DNA of 64,000 nucleotides from Siphonodentalium dalli (Eukaryota > Mollusca > Scaphopoda > Gadilida > Siphonodentaliidae). Below the pieces are notes generated by a model. The model had not been told where the DNA came from, made no database searches, and worked only from the letters and a program-made list of their open reading frames with translations. Position numbers and translations under genes: made by a program. Positions 11,935 through 24,500 of this stretch are shown one piece after another; position 1 is the stretch's first letter, and every line of letters starts with the position of its first letter. Location of the stretch: the NCBI GenBank assembly GCA_032622095.1, contig CP136065.1:157861577-157925576 (forward strand). The letters are read 5' to 3'.

Positions 11935-14609
11935 TCAGTGTTCGGAATGGAAAGGTTCCGGATTACAGAAGTAATTCTTGGTGACATTGTTGCACCTGGG
12001 TGAATTCGGGTCTGGGCAGTTCGTTTGGAATGGAGAGGGATTCAGTTTATAGAGAGTCCAGTTTGGAGTGGTTTTATCGTATATAATATTCCTTATAGTT
12101 CCATCCCTAGATGCTTTAAACTCTGACTCAGTGTTTGGTGAGATATTCTAGCAGCGATCCAGTAAGCTAATTTTCCAGTATCTGTGATCTATATGTTGCT
12201 GCAAATGATGGACAATGCTCTAGATAATTTGCAATTCATGGGATAATTATCCTGGATAAATTAGAGTCACTGATGAAATCAAATTAAAAATATTATAGTT
12301 GAGTTTTGATGGAAAACATGTGCATGTTTAAATAGCATAAAACAAAACTATAACAAAATTCAAGAGGACTGGCAATGTTGAATATTAAGCTAGGCCTGCG
12401 CTTTTAATCGCACCCGTAGCACTGCAGTCATAGATATTATAAAAAATAAATTTATATAGCAAATTATACAGTAAATCAGTTTCAATGTTTTACAAAATTT
12501 ATTACCCCAACCCCTTAAATTAAAGCTACAAACAGTATTCGCAAATTTTGGATTTTGAAGATATGTATATCAAATATGAGTGGAAAGAGTATTCGAACTC
12601 AGTCAAATAAAATTATAGATGCATGAAATTTACCTCTTCAGGATAGTGGTGAAGGGCAGAACCATTAATCTTCAACAGCTAACAAAGCACCGATGGTCAT
12701 AGTACATATGTTTAAATCAACATGGCTCCTTTGTACCTTCAAGTTTATATACCAATTTCGGATATCTTAAAATTGGGAGCTCTTTTTCCTCAAGCTTACT
12801 ATTTTCAAAATTTCCTGATGTATAATTATGCGTTTGAACTGTTTCTTTGCGGCTTTTGTCCACCCGATAATGAAAGTGACAATTTTAAATAGAAACAGTT
12901 TGCGATGTTGTGAAAAAAGTGTTTGCTAAAATTGAACCCCATTGTTACATCAAAATAACAACAAACTTATGGCACTAAAAGATATTCAGAAAGAAAAAAA
13001 TGAATTAATGTCACCTAATAGTCACACAGGTTTTCAAACTATCAGGTTAACAACAAGCAGACCTGCAATAAATATAATTACATCCTTAAAGGCCCACTTA
13101 ATTTTCGAGTCACTGATTATTTGTTTTATAGTGCCTTGATATACGGTTTTAATAACAATCTATGGTATAAAATATGATTAAAATACTATAATTCATCACC
13201 ATTTGGAACGTCTGTGTCTTAGAAGGTGGCCATAGGGTAATAGAAAATAGCTGAAGTCATAAAATAATTTCCCCAGTTATGGCTCCCAGAATGCAACAGA
13301 ATTCACACCATAGATTATTTTCAATGGAAGATATTTAGATACGGTATAGAGTTATTCCCCTTCCAATGAAAATAATAAACTTTGTGTAGAAACTTCAGCA
13401 CAGAACAGAAGTTGGTTTCTCAACAAACACAACATGTTCAGTTTATTACATCAAATAAATTGAAAATACAATGTTTTGGAGCTTCCTCTTTCAAATGGTA
13501 TATAATATGGCATATATTTTTTATAATGTGATCTGGGGGTTCGAAAATTAAGTGGGCCTTTAATTTGTACCAGTATATACCTATAGATCAACATTGAGCA
13601 AAGAAATTTAAAAACAAAAGCAAAAAGGAGAAAACATTAAATAAATCAATAATTCACATATAATCTAATATAGTGTGGAGAATCGAATATCATCAAGCAT
13701 TAAAATATTCAAGCATGGAAGCATATTAACCTTTCTTAACCCTTTCATGATGGGAGCTGTGCTGGTGCAGCATTAAATATCATGTGCCAGTGCATTCTCT
13801 TATATATGCGAGTCTCCCATAGGGAGCCTCGCATATATAAGAGAATGCACTGGCTTACAAGGTCATGGTAAATATTGTTAGGCCAATGTATTCTCTTATA
13901 TATGCGAGGCTCACTATGGGAGACTTGCATATATAAGAGAATGCATTGGCACAGGGGTTTCACAAAATTTCAGGAGGCTCCAGCCATGAAAGGGTTAATG
14001 AAATAGATTCTCCCATTCAGTTATAAAATTATATATTGCAATGGTCTATTATTCATATGGAGGGATATTCAGGAAATATAAGCAGACTGCAGAAAATAAT
14101 GCAGAAGGATGCCTATTAAATCTTTAGTGACAAATGTTCAGATGATAACTATGGCCGTTTGTTGAACTTATCATCCGACCATTTCCTAAGGAACTAAAGT
14201 CAAAAGCTCTTCAGAGCTTGTGTTTGTATAATGATTTTACCTCGGACTTTTAAATAAAATTTATCTCATCTTATCTTAACTACTCGTCAATAAGTATTTG
14301 GTAATAAAAGGGTTAAATTGTTTTATGGATTCCATGTTGTATAAATAGGGAAAACATTTCACATGTTTGATGTCAGATGTGCTTTTCCAGATATCTCTCT
14401 ATACATTTGATCAGGAAATGGGTATGAGTTTCCAATAGTTCAATAATGAACAGCATAACTTCCCAACTATGAAATCTTACATAGCCCGTATCAACGTAAT
14501 TTAATGCCTGATTCTGAAACAGATGCGAGAAATCACTCTCTTCAGTGGTTAAACTTGCCGATGTGCCTACAAGCATCCATTCAGAATAGTATTTTCCGTA
14601 CAATGAAAT
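11935..14609 (-). CDS. Unidentified host gene, three 3' coding exons
   Basis: Three open segments on the minus strand have splice sites that all fall in phase 0: 14609-14481 (129 nt, donor GTAAGA), 12678-12634 (45 nt, acceptor TTTGTTAG, donor GTAAAT) and 12147-11935 (213 nt, ending in TGA). Together they would encode about 128 C-terminal residues. The last exon is rich in Asn, Pro and Cys (it includes NWTLYKLNPSPF and CPDPNSPRC) and has possible N-glycosylation sites, which suggests a secreted or lumenal domain. A further possible upstream exon is 17137-17067 (acceptor ATATCAG, donor GTGATA), but its phase does not match directly. I do not recognise the family. It would follow the STARD10-like gene in the same orientation. 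The exon model is inference from ORF openness and splice consensus only. Confidence 0.35.
13086..13563. mobile_element. MITE family E, complete copy
   Basis: Perfect 23-bp terminal inverted repeats (13086-13108 and 13541-13563) begin and end with TTAA. The interior matches the interrupted copy at 7468-9359. It lies in a putative intron of the unidentified host gene. Confidence 0.75.
13736..13998. mobile_element. MITE family B, copy 3
   Basis: TTAA-CCCTTTCATGATGGGAG at the left and CCAGCCATGAAAGGG-TTAA at the right. Two internal palindromes built on GCATTCTCTTATATATGCGA could fold into stacked hairpins. Confidence 0.75.
13995..14316 (+). mobile_element. MITE family F, copy 3
   Basis: Starts in the right TTAA of the neighbouring family B copy, so the two are nested or adjacent at one TTAA. 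It contains ATTCTCCCATTCAGTTATAA and ends AAAAGGGTTAA. Confidence 0.5.
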
Positions 14610-14898
14610 CTCGTCATTAGAAAGTTATTAATATAATGATAAAAAGACCTATTTTTACATGTACTTGTTGATGATCTTGTTGATGATCTTGTTGATGATA
14701 GTTGTTTACAGAATTTGATCAAATTTATTTTATATTGCATGTACCGGTACACACTTCGAAGTACTTGATTCCATTGAACCCCATAATTAGGGTATCCAAG
14801 CCAAGTGTACCAAACCAGCCTTCAAACTGCCAGAGCTTGGCTAGAGACACATGTAGTATTCTGTGTGAGGTAGCAGCTCATTTAATTTTACAGAGGTT

Positions 14899-15161
14899 TT
14901 AATCCTTTCATGACGGGAGCTGCATTAATGCAGCATTAAAAATCCTGTGCCAGTGCATTCTCTTATATATGAAAGTCTCCCATAGGGAGCATCGCATATA
15001 TAAGAGAATGCACAGGCTTACAAGGTTAAGGTAAATATTGTTAGGCCAATGCATTCTCTTATATATGCGAGGCTCCCTATGGGAAACTCGCATATATAAG
15101 AGAATGCATTGGCACAGGGTTTTTGCAAAATTTCATGAAGCTCCAGTCATGAAAGGGTTAA
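14899..15161. mobile_element. MITE family B, copy 4
   Basis: TTAATCCTTTCATGACGGGA at the left, CCAGTCATGAAAGGGTTAA at the right. Internally very close to copy 3. Confidence 0.75.
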
Positions 15162-15223
15162 ACGATACAGCAGCATGTCAGTGACAAAAGCTAATATTTT
15201 CTTCTCTGAGATCTGATGAGTTG

Positions 15224-15440
15224 TACAGTTATGCCCTAAATAATCGACTCCTTAACAACAGCAGAATTATGGGTACCTTTTCAGGATTTAGTTGGAAATA
15301 TAGCTTGTTGCCATTCATCGGCAAGCTCTCACTGAGAGCTTTCTGATGAATGGCAACAAGCCATATTTCCGACTAAATCCTGAAAAGTTACCCATAATTA
15401 TGCTGTGCTTAAGGAGTTGATTATTTAGGGCATTACTGTA
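15224..15440. mobile_element. MITE family A, copy 4
   Basis: Near-complete palindrome from TACAGTTATGCCC to GGGCATTACTGTA. The hairpin tip is CTCTCACTGAGAG. Confidence 0.75.
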
Positions 15441-15847
15441 TGTGACAAACTAAAGGAGATGTGAAGATGATTGTTAGAGTGCACCTATGGATATAGGACT
15501 GGAATGTATCATAAATGGAAAACTTCGGCCAAAAAGATAATAAATCATTTGTTTCTCATTCCATTTAAAAAAAACTATTGAGGGAAGGGAGGGTTTTATT
15601 TTATTTTTTCTCCCTGATGTCATCTTCAAAAGCAGATGGTTAATCAAATAAATCTCAACACCAAAGAAATGCAAAGGGCGAGCACTCCACAGTGCTATAT
15701 GTATATAAGAATTATATAAGAACTAAGTTTTCTAAAATATTGTACACATTGTAATTTAAAGCACATAAATTGAAGAAAAATCCATCTAGATATGTCTAAT
15801 CACTTAGAAACATAAACAAATAATTACCGATGATTCCAAATATAAAA
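15441..15847. other. No recognised feature
   Basis: Short minus-strand ORF only, without a motif or splice context. Confidence 0.3.
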
Positions 15848-16276
15848 GCCTGAGTTTAGTGTGTCTGACATTTTCAGATTGAGGTCGCCAGAGGGTGAAT
15901 TTAGTGACACTATCCCGCATAGCAGGCTAGTTTCTCCAAATTCACCCTCTGGGGACCTCATTCTGCTTAGGCCTCAACTGCTATGGGAGACCCAGATCAG
16001 ACTGAATTCCATAGTTGAAGTTGGTGATGTTCACCTATTAGTCACATCGATTATGCAATTTATCTTCTGCAAATTAGGGGATATAGAAACTTCCCAGAAG
16101 GGAAAAAGTAACTTAATGTTAATTTAAGACTATAGATATTTCCTAGAAGATGAGGCCTAAGCAGAATGAGGTCCCCACTCCCAGATGGTGAAGTTGGTGA
16201 TGTGCGGAGTAGCAGCCCTAAATTCACCCTCTGGGGACCTCATTCTGCAAATGTCAGACACACTAAACTCAGACTT
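15848..16276. mobile_element. MITE family C, copy 1
   Basis: Inverted ends carry CTGAGTTTAGTGTGTCTGAC and its inverse. The interior repeats the family hallmark AGGTCCCCAGAGGGTGAATT in both orientations. Copies recur at 18774, 29984, 31755, 32285, 33215 and 38090. Confidence 0.65.
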
Positions 16277-16722
16277 GTTGAGTCCCTTCTAAATCACTGA
16301 GGTTTTGCTTGAGAAACAAATGATTTATTTTATTTGGCCTCATAAAAATAAAAGTAATCACAGGCATGACATGCTCCATCCATCTCCTAATGACACATAT
16401 TACGATAACTTCTTCATTGCTGAATGTCGTTGTGCACTGGGCCATTAACGTTATCGTAATTTTTACGAGAATATTAAATATAACGAGAATATTGCCAAAA
16501 CTGACTCCATACAAAGGCCATTATCATACATAATTCTGGAATATCATACAGTTTTAAATGTTGAGATCCACTTTTTTAGAGTTGCGAATGTCCCCGGGAT
16601 GGATGGCACATCTCATACCTTTATGATAATAGCTAAAGATGTATTCAGGACTCTCAGACATTTAAGAGGAAAATTCCACGTCAAGAGCTTATTGCAAAAA
16701 ATAGATCTGTCAAATATTCAAT
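16277..16722. other. No recognised feature
   Basis: A minus-strand ORF runs over 16514-16269, but nothing in it is recognisable. Confidence 0.3.
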
Positions 16723-16971
16723 TTAACTCTTTTGCTACTGAATGGATTCTCCCATTCAGCTATAAAAAAGTATATAGAGGATTGGACTATTATTCAGCTG
16801 GAGGGATTTTTAGGAAAAAATAAGCAGATGACAGATAATGGAAGTACAGAAGGAATCCTATCTACTGGTGGGAAATATTCAGATAATAACGGGCCGTTTG
16901 TTGAACTTATTGTCTGAACATTTCCTAAGGTAACTATTTGTCAATTGAGTATTTAGTAAAGAAAGGGTTAA
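16723..16971 (+). mobile_element. MITE family F, copy 4
   Basis: TTAACTCTTTTGCTACTGAA at the left, TTTAGTAAAGAAAGGGTTAA at the right, with the internal GGACTATTATTCAGCTGGAG signature. Confidence 0.6.
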
Positions 16972-17539
16972 ACTTATCTGTTGTAAAAATATCTGCAGAT
17001 ATAAAGGGGCATTACTATTATTTGGAAGATAACAAGAACGCTCCAAAACTGGGACTAAGATATCACCTCCGCTGGGCACCAAATACAAATTCGGCTGTTC
17101 AAAATATGAGTTCCAAGTTGACAAAATCATCTCATTCCTGATATTTATAAGTGGGATATGAAAATGTTTATTCAATTGTTTTTACATGAATTGTGGCCCT
17201 TTTTCGACTAGTAATTTACCCGATTCCATAATATTTTGGTCTATGACTAATAACTCTAGTTTGGATTGTTTGATTGGGACCAATGATATGAATGTGTTAT
17301 CGATATTATTTTTTAAACAGCCATTTGAAGAAAAAAAATGGTTCTATTATGTTATCAGTCTATCCTTCCATCCATTAAAATTTTGGTTTCAAACCGATAA
17401 CTGGAGTTTGATTTAATTGGTCAGAATGAAAGTTGGTATATGTATTTCTCACCCAAAAATACAGTTAAAGTACGAATATGGGTTCTGCCCAATTATTTTT
17501 ACATGAGTTATGGCATTTTTTCAATTTAGAGTTCACCTG

Positions 17540-17985
17540 ATTTAAAGATACTCAATCTGATTTTATGGTCACCATATCATCAGATTCCAACAACAATAAT
17601 TTTTTAAATGCCGCGTCAGTTATTAGAATCAATTAATTGCCCGAAAATAATGCTAACCACTATCAACTATAGTATAAAATTGCCCAAAATGGGTTATTTA
17701 TCAACATTTTGTTCCACAAAATTTGGCTGGATTGTCAAATATCTAATAGAAAGCCACTTGATTTTAGAGTTACCCATCTTCATCCGCAATTTGTTCTCGA
17801 TTTTTTAACAGGCCACCAAAAATAATAGATTTAAAAAATTGATATCTGCTTTGATGAGTGGGTTCCTCAACTTGAATCAAATATTTTTTACACCCGAATC
17901 TAAAGAAACAGGTATTTTGAGCATTAATTCGGATTATGCATCTTTGACAACAATTTTAATTGGAGAAACAGGTGTGTAGCCATGC
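17540..17985. mobile_element. MITE family D, degraded copy
   Basis: Starts TTTAAAGATACTCAATCTGA and shares internal phrases with 45680-46171 (ATGGGTTCCTC, CAAATATTTTT, CCAAAGAAA). The right terminus is not preserved. Confidence 0.45.
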
Positions 17986-18122
17986 CCCAGTGATGGTCTT
18001 GTTGAGATAAGAAAGCCATTTGTCCTGCTAAATTATGTTTTATAACAGTTTGTGGTTGTTATCATCCTACCGGTTGTAACTAGGAATCCTGAATACATCT
18101 ATAAATCTAACCTAGGTTATAT

Positions 18123-18447
18123 ATAACCCTTTCATGATGGAGGTTCATGATGGGAGCTGCGCTGGTGCAGTATAAAAGATCCTGTGTCAGTGCATTATCT
18201 TATATATGCGAGTCTCCCACAGGGAGCATCGCATACATAAGAGAATGCACTGGCTTACAAGGTCAAGGTAAATATTGTTAGGCAGATGTATTCTCATATA
18301 TATGCGAAGCTCCCTATGGGAAATATAAAATAGATACAAATGTATATATATATATATATAAGATAACGCTTACAAGGTCAAGTTAAATATTGTTAGGCCA
18401 ATGTATTCTTTTATATATTCAGTAAACTCCAATCATGGAAGGGTTAA
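18123..18447. mobile_element. MITE family B, copy 5 (internally rearranged)
   Basis: Family B ends (CCCTTTCATGATGG ... CATGGAAGGGTTAA) with a partial internal duplication and a (TA)n run at about 18343-18360. Confidence 0.6.
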
Positions 18448-18525
18448 TTATGCAGAAACAAAAAATATAATACATGTAAATGATTGAGTACAGTTTCTAA
18501 AGATACCCGATTCTGTGGAGCATTT

Positions 18526-21500
18526 CTAAAAATCATCTTCATTTTCTTGCAAATCCTCTTCACGTATATTACTCTCGTCGACGGATTCTGAAGAATCAGC
18601 CTGTTCCATTGTTCGAATATTACTAATGTCTAATTTGGGAAGGTCTATTTGCTCTGGGTAGAGCCATGGCTTGTATCCAGGTCCATTTTTATCCTTCCAG
18701 GCTTTGTATCCTTTGCATGCTTTATGTATCCTGTTAATAACCTGAAATTAAAGGCATAGTATTATTATTATAATGCACAGCAGGTTAGCATCATAAATTA
18801 ACCCTCTGGGGACCTCATTATGCTTAGGCCTCATCTTCTCTGGAAAGTATCTTTATTATTTTAGTTTCTTTAGAAAGTTTCTTTTCCTTTTAGTTTAGTT
18901 TCTCTATATCCCCAAAGTGGCAGATGACAGAGAATGAGGTCCCCAGAGGGTGAATTTAGTTATGCTAGCCCACTGTGTGGGGTAGAGTCACAAAATTCAC
19001 CTTCTGGGGACCTCATTCTGCAAATGTGTGCCACCATATTCTCAGGCCTGTCCACAAACTATCTTATCTGACAATATGAACCAATGCTTGTACTAGTTAC
19101 AGTAATTCCCTAAAGAATCGACTCCTTAATCACAGCAGAATTATGGGTAATTTTTCAGGATTTAGTCGGAAATATGGCTTGTACTGAGAGCTTTCCGATG
19201 AATGACAACAAGCCATATTTCCGATTAAATCCTGAAAAATTACCCATAATTCTGCTGTGATTAAGGAGTCGATTATTTAGGGCATTACTGTAAGTATGGT
19301 AGATACAGACTTCACAATGTGGTTTGACGATCAAGGAAGAAACTGGCAAGTAGACTCTAAATCATTTATTCAGCATTCAAGACATACATCTGATCATGGA
19401 CATGGCTCCCAGGCCTTGCATCTGTGGTAATCTTCAGAGTGTATCGTTAGAGGTCTCATAGAGTAGTGAGTTCTTAGACAACGATAGGTACTCGATTTGG
19501 CTAGAAAATGTTCAGCCTTATAAAGCTGCTGGTATAGCTATGAAAAGTACATGGGGTGAAGGAGAAGATCACTCGATCTTTTCGACCATCCCGGGCGCTT
19601 CGCGCCCATCTACTCACTCTCATGAAAAGTACTGACATTTGTTAGAGTGGCTAGTTGTCAAAAAGTTGTCACTAAGTATCAATTTAGTAATACAGATACC
19701 AGTGCAGTTCTAGCGCTGACTATTACAACTGCACCATGGAACACTCCGAGATTAATATATTTCTCATGGGAACTGATGTCACATGATCACACCGCTCTGT
19801 TAGTACATCTGTCCTAGCTAACACTGGAATCTATCCATGCAATTTAGTGCATCATTGGTTATATTAAGTGCTTAAGAAGATTTGTGGAAGATTAAGTTTA
19901 TGCTAATGTCAGTCATTATAGGCTGTGGTGCACGTGGCCACTATATAATAACGTACCTTAGGTGCAAGGATTTGAGTTGCTTTGTTTACTGCCCAGGCTG
20001 GAAGCTTTCCTGTAAAAATTACATAACAAGACAGTCAGAGACACTGGAAAGATTGAGATAAACTGGCCTGAATCCTATCAACAACTGCACATTAAAATTA
20101 CCTGTGGACAACCAACTAAAACTCATAAGAAACCCTAATTTACTGGTGCACAAATCATATTTACCAGTGAAAGAGCCGACTGAATACTCACCAGTTATGA
20201 GCGAGGTAACCTGACCACGTTTTTCACTCTTTCAGTGTCAAAAGGGCAGATGTTTTTGGCCAAAAAGTTTCAAGCCTATAGTCCGCAATCACCTCTCCAG
20301 ATCTCACTGAAAGTCTTAGTCGTCAACAGTTAATCACTTAATGCTCGGCCATTTATGTCTTGATTACAATTTATCAGAAGTCACACATGCTTATACTTAT
20401 CAAAGTAATAATTATGTTTTTGTTTAGTTCAGTTTCTAAGTGATCCTATATATTTTTTTTTAATTTGGCCGATGTTTCTTGAAAATGGCCAAATAAATTC
20501 AGAAATGGTTAAAAAAACCCACATCAACTAGATTAAATCTTTAGTTTATACAGTAGATATTCACTAATATCCAAGTATAATACAAATATATCAAATCTTA
20601 TTTAACAAGTATGATACATGGCTAAAATATGTTAAGTATGAAATGTACAATATTTCCAAATCAGTTATGTCATGATTAACCAAGCGTAGACAAAATGTAA
20701 TTATCAAAGGTCATAGTTGACACAATTTGTCATCTGAAATAATGTGTGTTGGTGTATGGTGTTATCCACTAAGCACTGTCAATCAAGTAGTTCACAGATA
20801 ATCTATTACGTTTACAATTGAATTTATTGACAGTCGACAACCAAGTTTTCGGGACAACTGAAAGAAATAAAACTCAACATATTTTATATGGTTTTCTCGG
20901 AATTGGGTTGTACTTTTGGCTCTATTTTTAGTATATTATATTTATTTCACATACATGTATGGTATTAGTGCTGTCATAATTAGAGTTTGACATAGAACTG
21001 AAAGTCTAATTAATACATGATAAGCCTCTCTGATACAAACCTTTTGGATCTGATTGTGAGACATATGTGAACTCTGTTTTGTTGTCTTCTAAGTTTCGCA
21101 CCATATATCCCGTGAGGAAGGAAATCCCTCTTATGAATCCCTTCCGAGGAGGAAATTTCTGCAACGTAGAACAATAGTGTTGATCACAATGTACGTAGGA
21201 GTTAAAACATATCAAAGTACTTTGTCAAGACTTTATATAGTGCTCATGCAGTGGCCCAAAGAAATGTCAGACAAAGAGATGCAAATGCTTTAAAGCCAAT
21301 CAACTATGCAACAGTCATAGTCATTGTAGCAGTTTGAATTGTTCTAATAAATGGTGCTTCTTTGCATGTAATGTTGAGTGTACATTAATTTATTATGTTT
21401 GTTGTGAATGAATAAATATTAATATTAAAAAAAACATTGCTCATATAAGCTATGTATAGAGGATATGGCAAAGTAGCATGTTATATATAAGTCTCCGAAA

Positions 21501-24500
21501 CATGCCGAGCATTGCTCTTTAAACATGTCTGGGACTATACAACACACAAGGTGCCTATTTTTATAAGCAAATTTAAGTTTTGAGACAGTGAAAAATTCTC
21601 TTTTTTTTAGATTGGGTGGGTTCGAACCCCGGCCCATCACAACGAGAGTGCCTTGCGACTCAAAGTCCGACATCAATATCACACGGCCACCGAAGCAACC
21701 CCATATATATTAGTCATTTCATGAAATGACTGACCCCATGAAATGACGAGAGATTTTATTCATTTCACGAAATGACTGATTTGTCATTGTCACAAACATC
21801 GATCACATTCGTAACCAGAATGTCAAATATGACGCAAATGTAGCCAGCTTTTCGTCAATGATCACATTCTTAGCTAGCTTTTCATATTCTCAAATACTTT
21901 GATCAGACAAGATAGAAAATACTAGAAATATTACAGATTTTCAGTTTAGACGTTCAGTCAATGTCGTGGAAGTGGAAAATTAATGTATCATTGCCTCCCT
22001 CTGAGGGCTTTAATCGCCAATTAGTATTTACATGTATCATAAGAATTCTAAGCTTCAACTAAAGCCTGGCCTTGCTCAATCTCATTTTTTTCCAATATGA
22101 CAGCACTGGATGCCATTTTGTTGCAAACATAAAGATACCACATACATGTACATGTATCATGTGATCAAATTGAAATTTGAAAAGCTAGTATCAAATGTGA
22201 ATGCCGGCCAAAAGCTGGCTGCACTTATGACCGTTTTGAAAAGCTGGCTACGAATGTGATGGATGCCTTGTGACATTGGCCCCCATCAGCCCATGTAAGG
22301 CAGGGCTGAAACAATAGAGAGGTTTAGATCAAGAACTTATAACTTCAAACTTCAGGCACTGTCAGCCACCAACAGACAGATAATGCATTTGATCACCAGA
22401 CATTATCATGTGCCGTACAGACAGATTATCTTTATCGATATACGGGGATGTCTAGCGATCATGTCACATCATCTGACTGATGGTAGCCTTTGACCAGCAA
22501 GAGTGGATATAGATCATGCCATGAATCTCTACTCTGGCTAATGCCCATAGATATCATATTCTACCAACACGAAGCATGGGAACTTTTTGAAGTTTGAAGT
22601 CAAAATATAACACGGGGAATATATGTCTTTTTATTATATGTTCCTTAATAATGTAATTCACTGTAGTTGAAGGTCCCAATTTGAAATTTCACGATTTAAG
22701 TGACTTTGTGAGTGATTATACCTTGTGGCACGTGCAATTATGGAATTTCTCCTGGGTAATTAACTCAATGTTTATTGCGATATCGGCTCACAAAAGTCAT
22801 AGAAAAGCATGCAATTTTGAGTTGGGACCTTCACCTGCATTGACGTACATTATTAAGGAACAGATAATAACTAAGAAATATATTCCCTGTGTTATTTTTT
22901 CAACTTTATAAGGTTCCCTGTCAAAACTTCAAAAAGTTCTCAGATATTGTACTTGTGGAATATGATCTCTATGGATGTTAGCCATAGTAGAAATTCATGG
23001 CATGATCTAGAGTGGATAATGTGGAATAATCTCTAACTCCAAACCTTCTACCCACAACCGTGATATATTAGCATGCCGGAATAAATAGCAATCTTGTTGT
23101 TCCATAAGGACCATATAGAGTTTGTAGTTAAGTTTTTTAATGTTCATCTTGTTGTCAAGGTAACACAACAATGTGAGATTGATGCCTAATAGTGGGCTAA
23201 TGGGTTTCCAACAGCAGAGTGGCTTGGTTTCGATTTAAGCGAAGCATAACTGTAGTAATATGCATATATCATGTCAAGCTGTGACCCTTTAGCAAGGCCA
23301 ATAGTATAGTGATTGTTTGTTGAATCAAAACATGAAATAGGTCCTGCTGTTGAGTGAGTGCAAGTTCACGTGAAGGAATGTGGATGAGTATGCTTTCAAT
23401 GCTGTGGTGAGTCACCTGTAAAATGGCAGCAAACAATTTATTCAGCATTTATCATCAGGTATTATAGATGCTAAATCCAAATTAAAGCTCGCAAATTACT
23501 ATTTCCTTGGCTTCGGGGGTAAAAAATATTTGTTTCAAGTTGAGGAACTCACCCATCAGAGCTCAGAGTGATCAGATATCGATGTTTGAAATCTATTATT
23601 TTTCACCGCCGATAATTTTAAGTGGCCCAGTAAACAGTCGATGAGAAGACTGTCTCGGACCAAATTGTGGACGAAGATGGATAACTATAAAATCAAGTGG
23701 CTTTTTTTGTGTCAGATATATGACAATCCGGCAAAATTTTGTTGAACAAAATGTTGATATATAACAAGTTTAAAAAAAAAATTGTTGTTGGAATCTGATG
23801 ATATGGGGACCATCAATTCGAATTGAGTACCTTTAAATAATGTAAATGTTTAAAAAAAAAAGGGCCTCATGAGATTAAATGGTCTCAAGGCCTTCGAATT
23901 GGGTGATGGGTACATACTAAATAACATAAACATCTGTAAAATCATTATTATCAAGAAGAACATGAAAAATTAGATACACATGAACTTTGTTCTTATTTTC
24001 ATTGTCAACAAACCTTCAATAATGAGATGGCATGTGTTGAAACCATTGTTATGTAAACATTACTGTTGCATTACCGATCAAAGTCCAATAAAATACCAAC
24101 ATTCAATCAAAGTGTAATGACAAATATTGGAAACAGTCAAGGCATTGAAAAATATTCTGAACAACAGTATAAATTGATTCCAGTATCAAATCTTCTAATT
24201 ATTTTGTGGGTACAAAATTTGGTCGCTGAATGCCAAACCCAACCACCGAATTGACCGATATTCTGCAAGTGTCAAAATAGTGTCAATTCGCTCAGAACAC
24301 ATGTACAGTCTGTAAAACAGTTACATTTACTCGTTACTCTTCAGAATGATTTTTACTTGACAGGGACCAGCCTAGAGGGCGACTTGGTAGATAACTTCTC
24401 CCAGGCCATAAAATGTGCGACTTCTCCCTATTTATCTCCTAAGGAGAAGTGACTTCTCTCTCATATACCAGTATGCATACATGTATGTCCCAATATCATA

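Noticed and set aside
21600-21700. tRNA gene on the minus strand
   Set aside because: B box present, but there is no cloverleaf pairing; it matches a dispersed SINE head.
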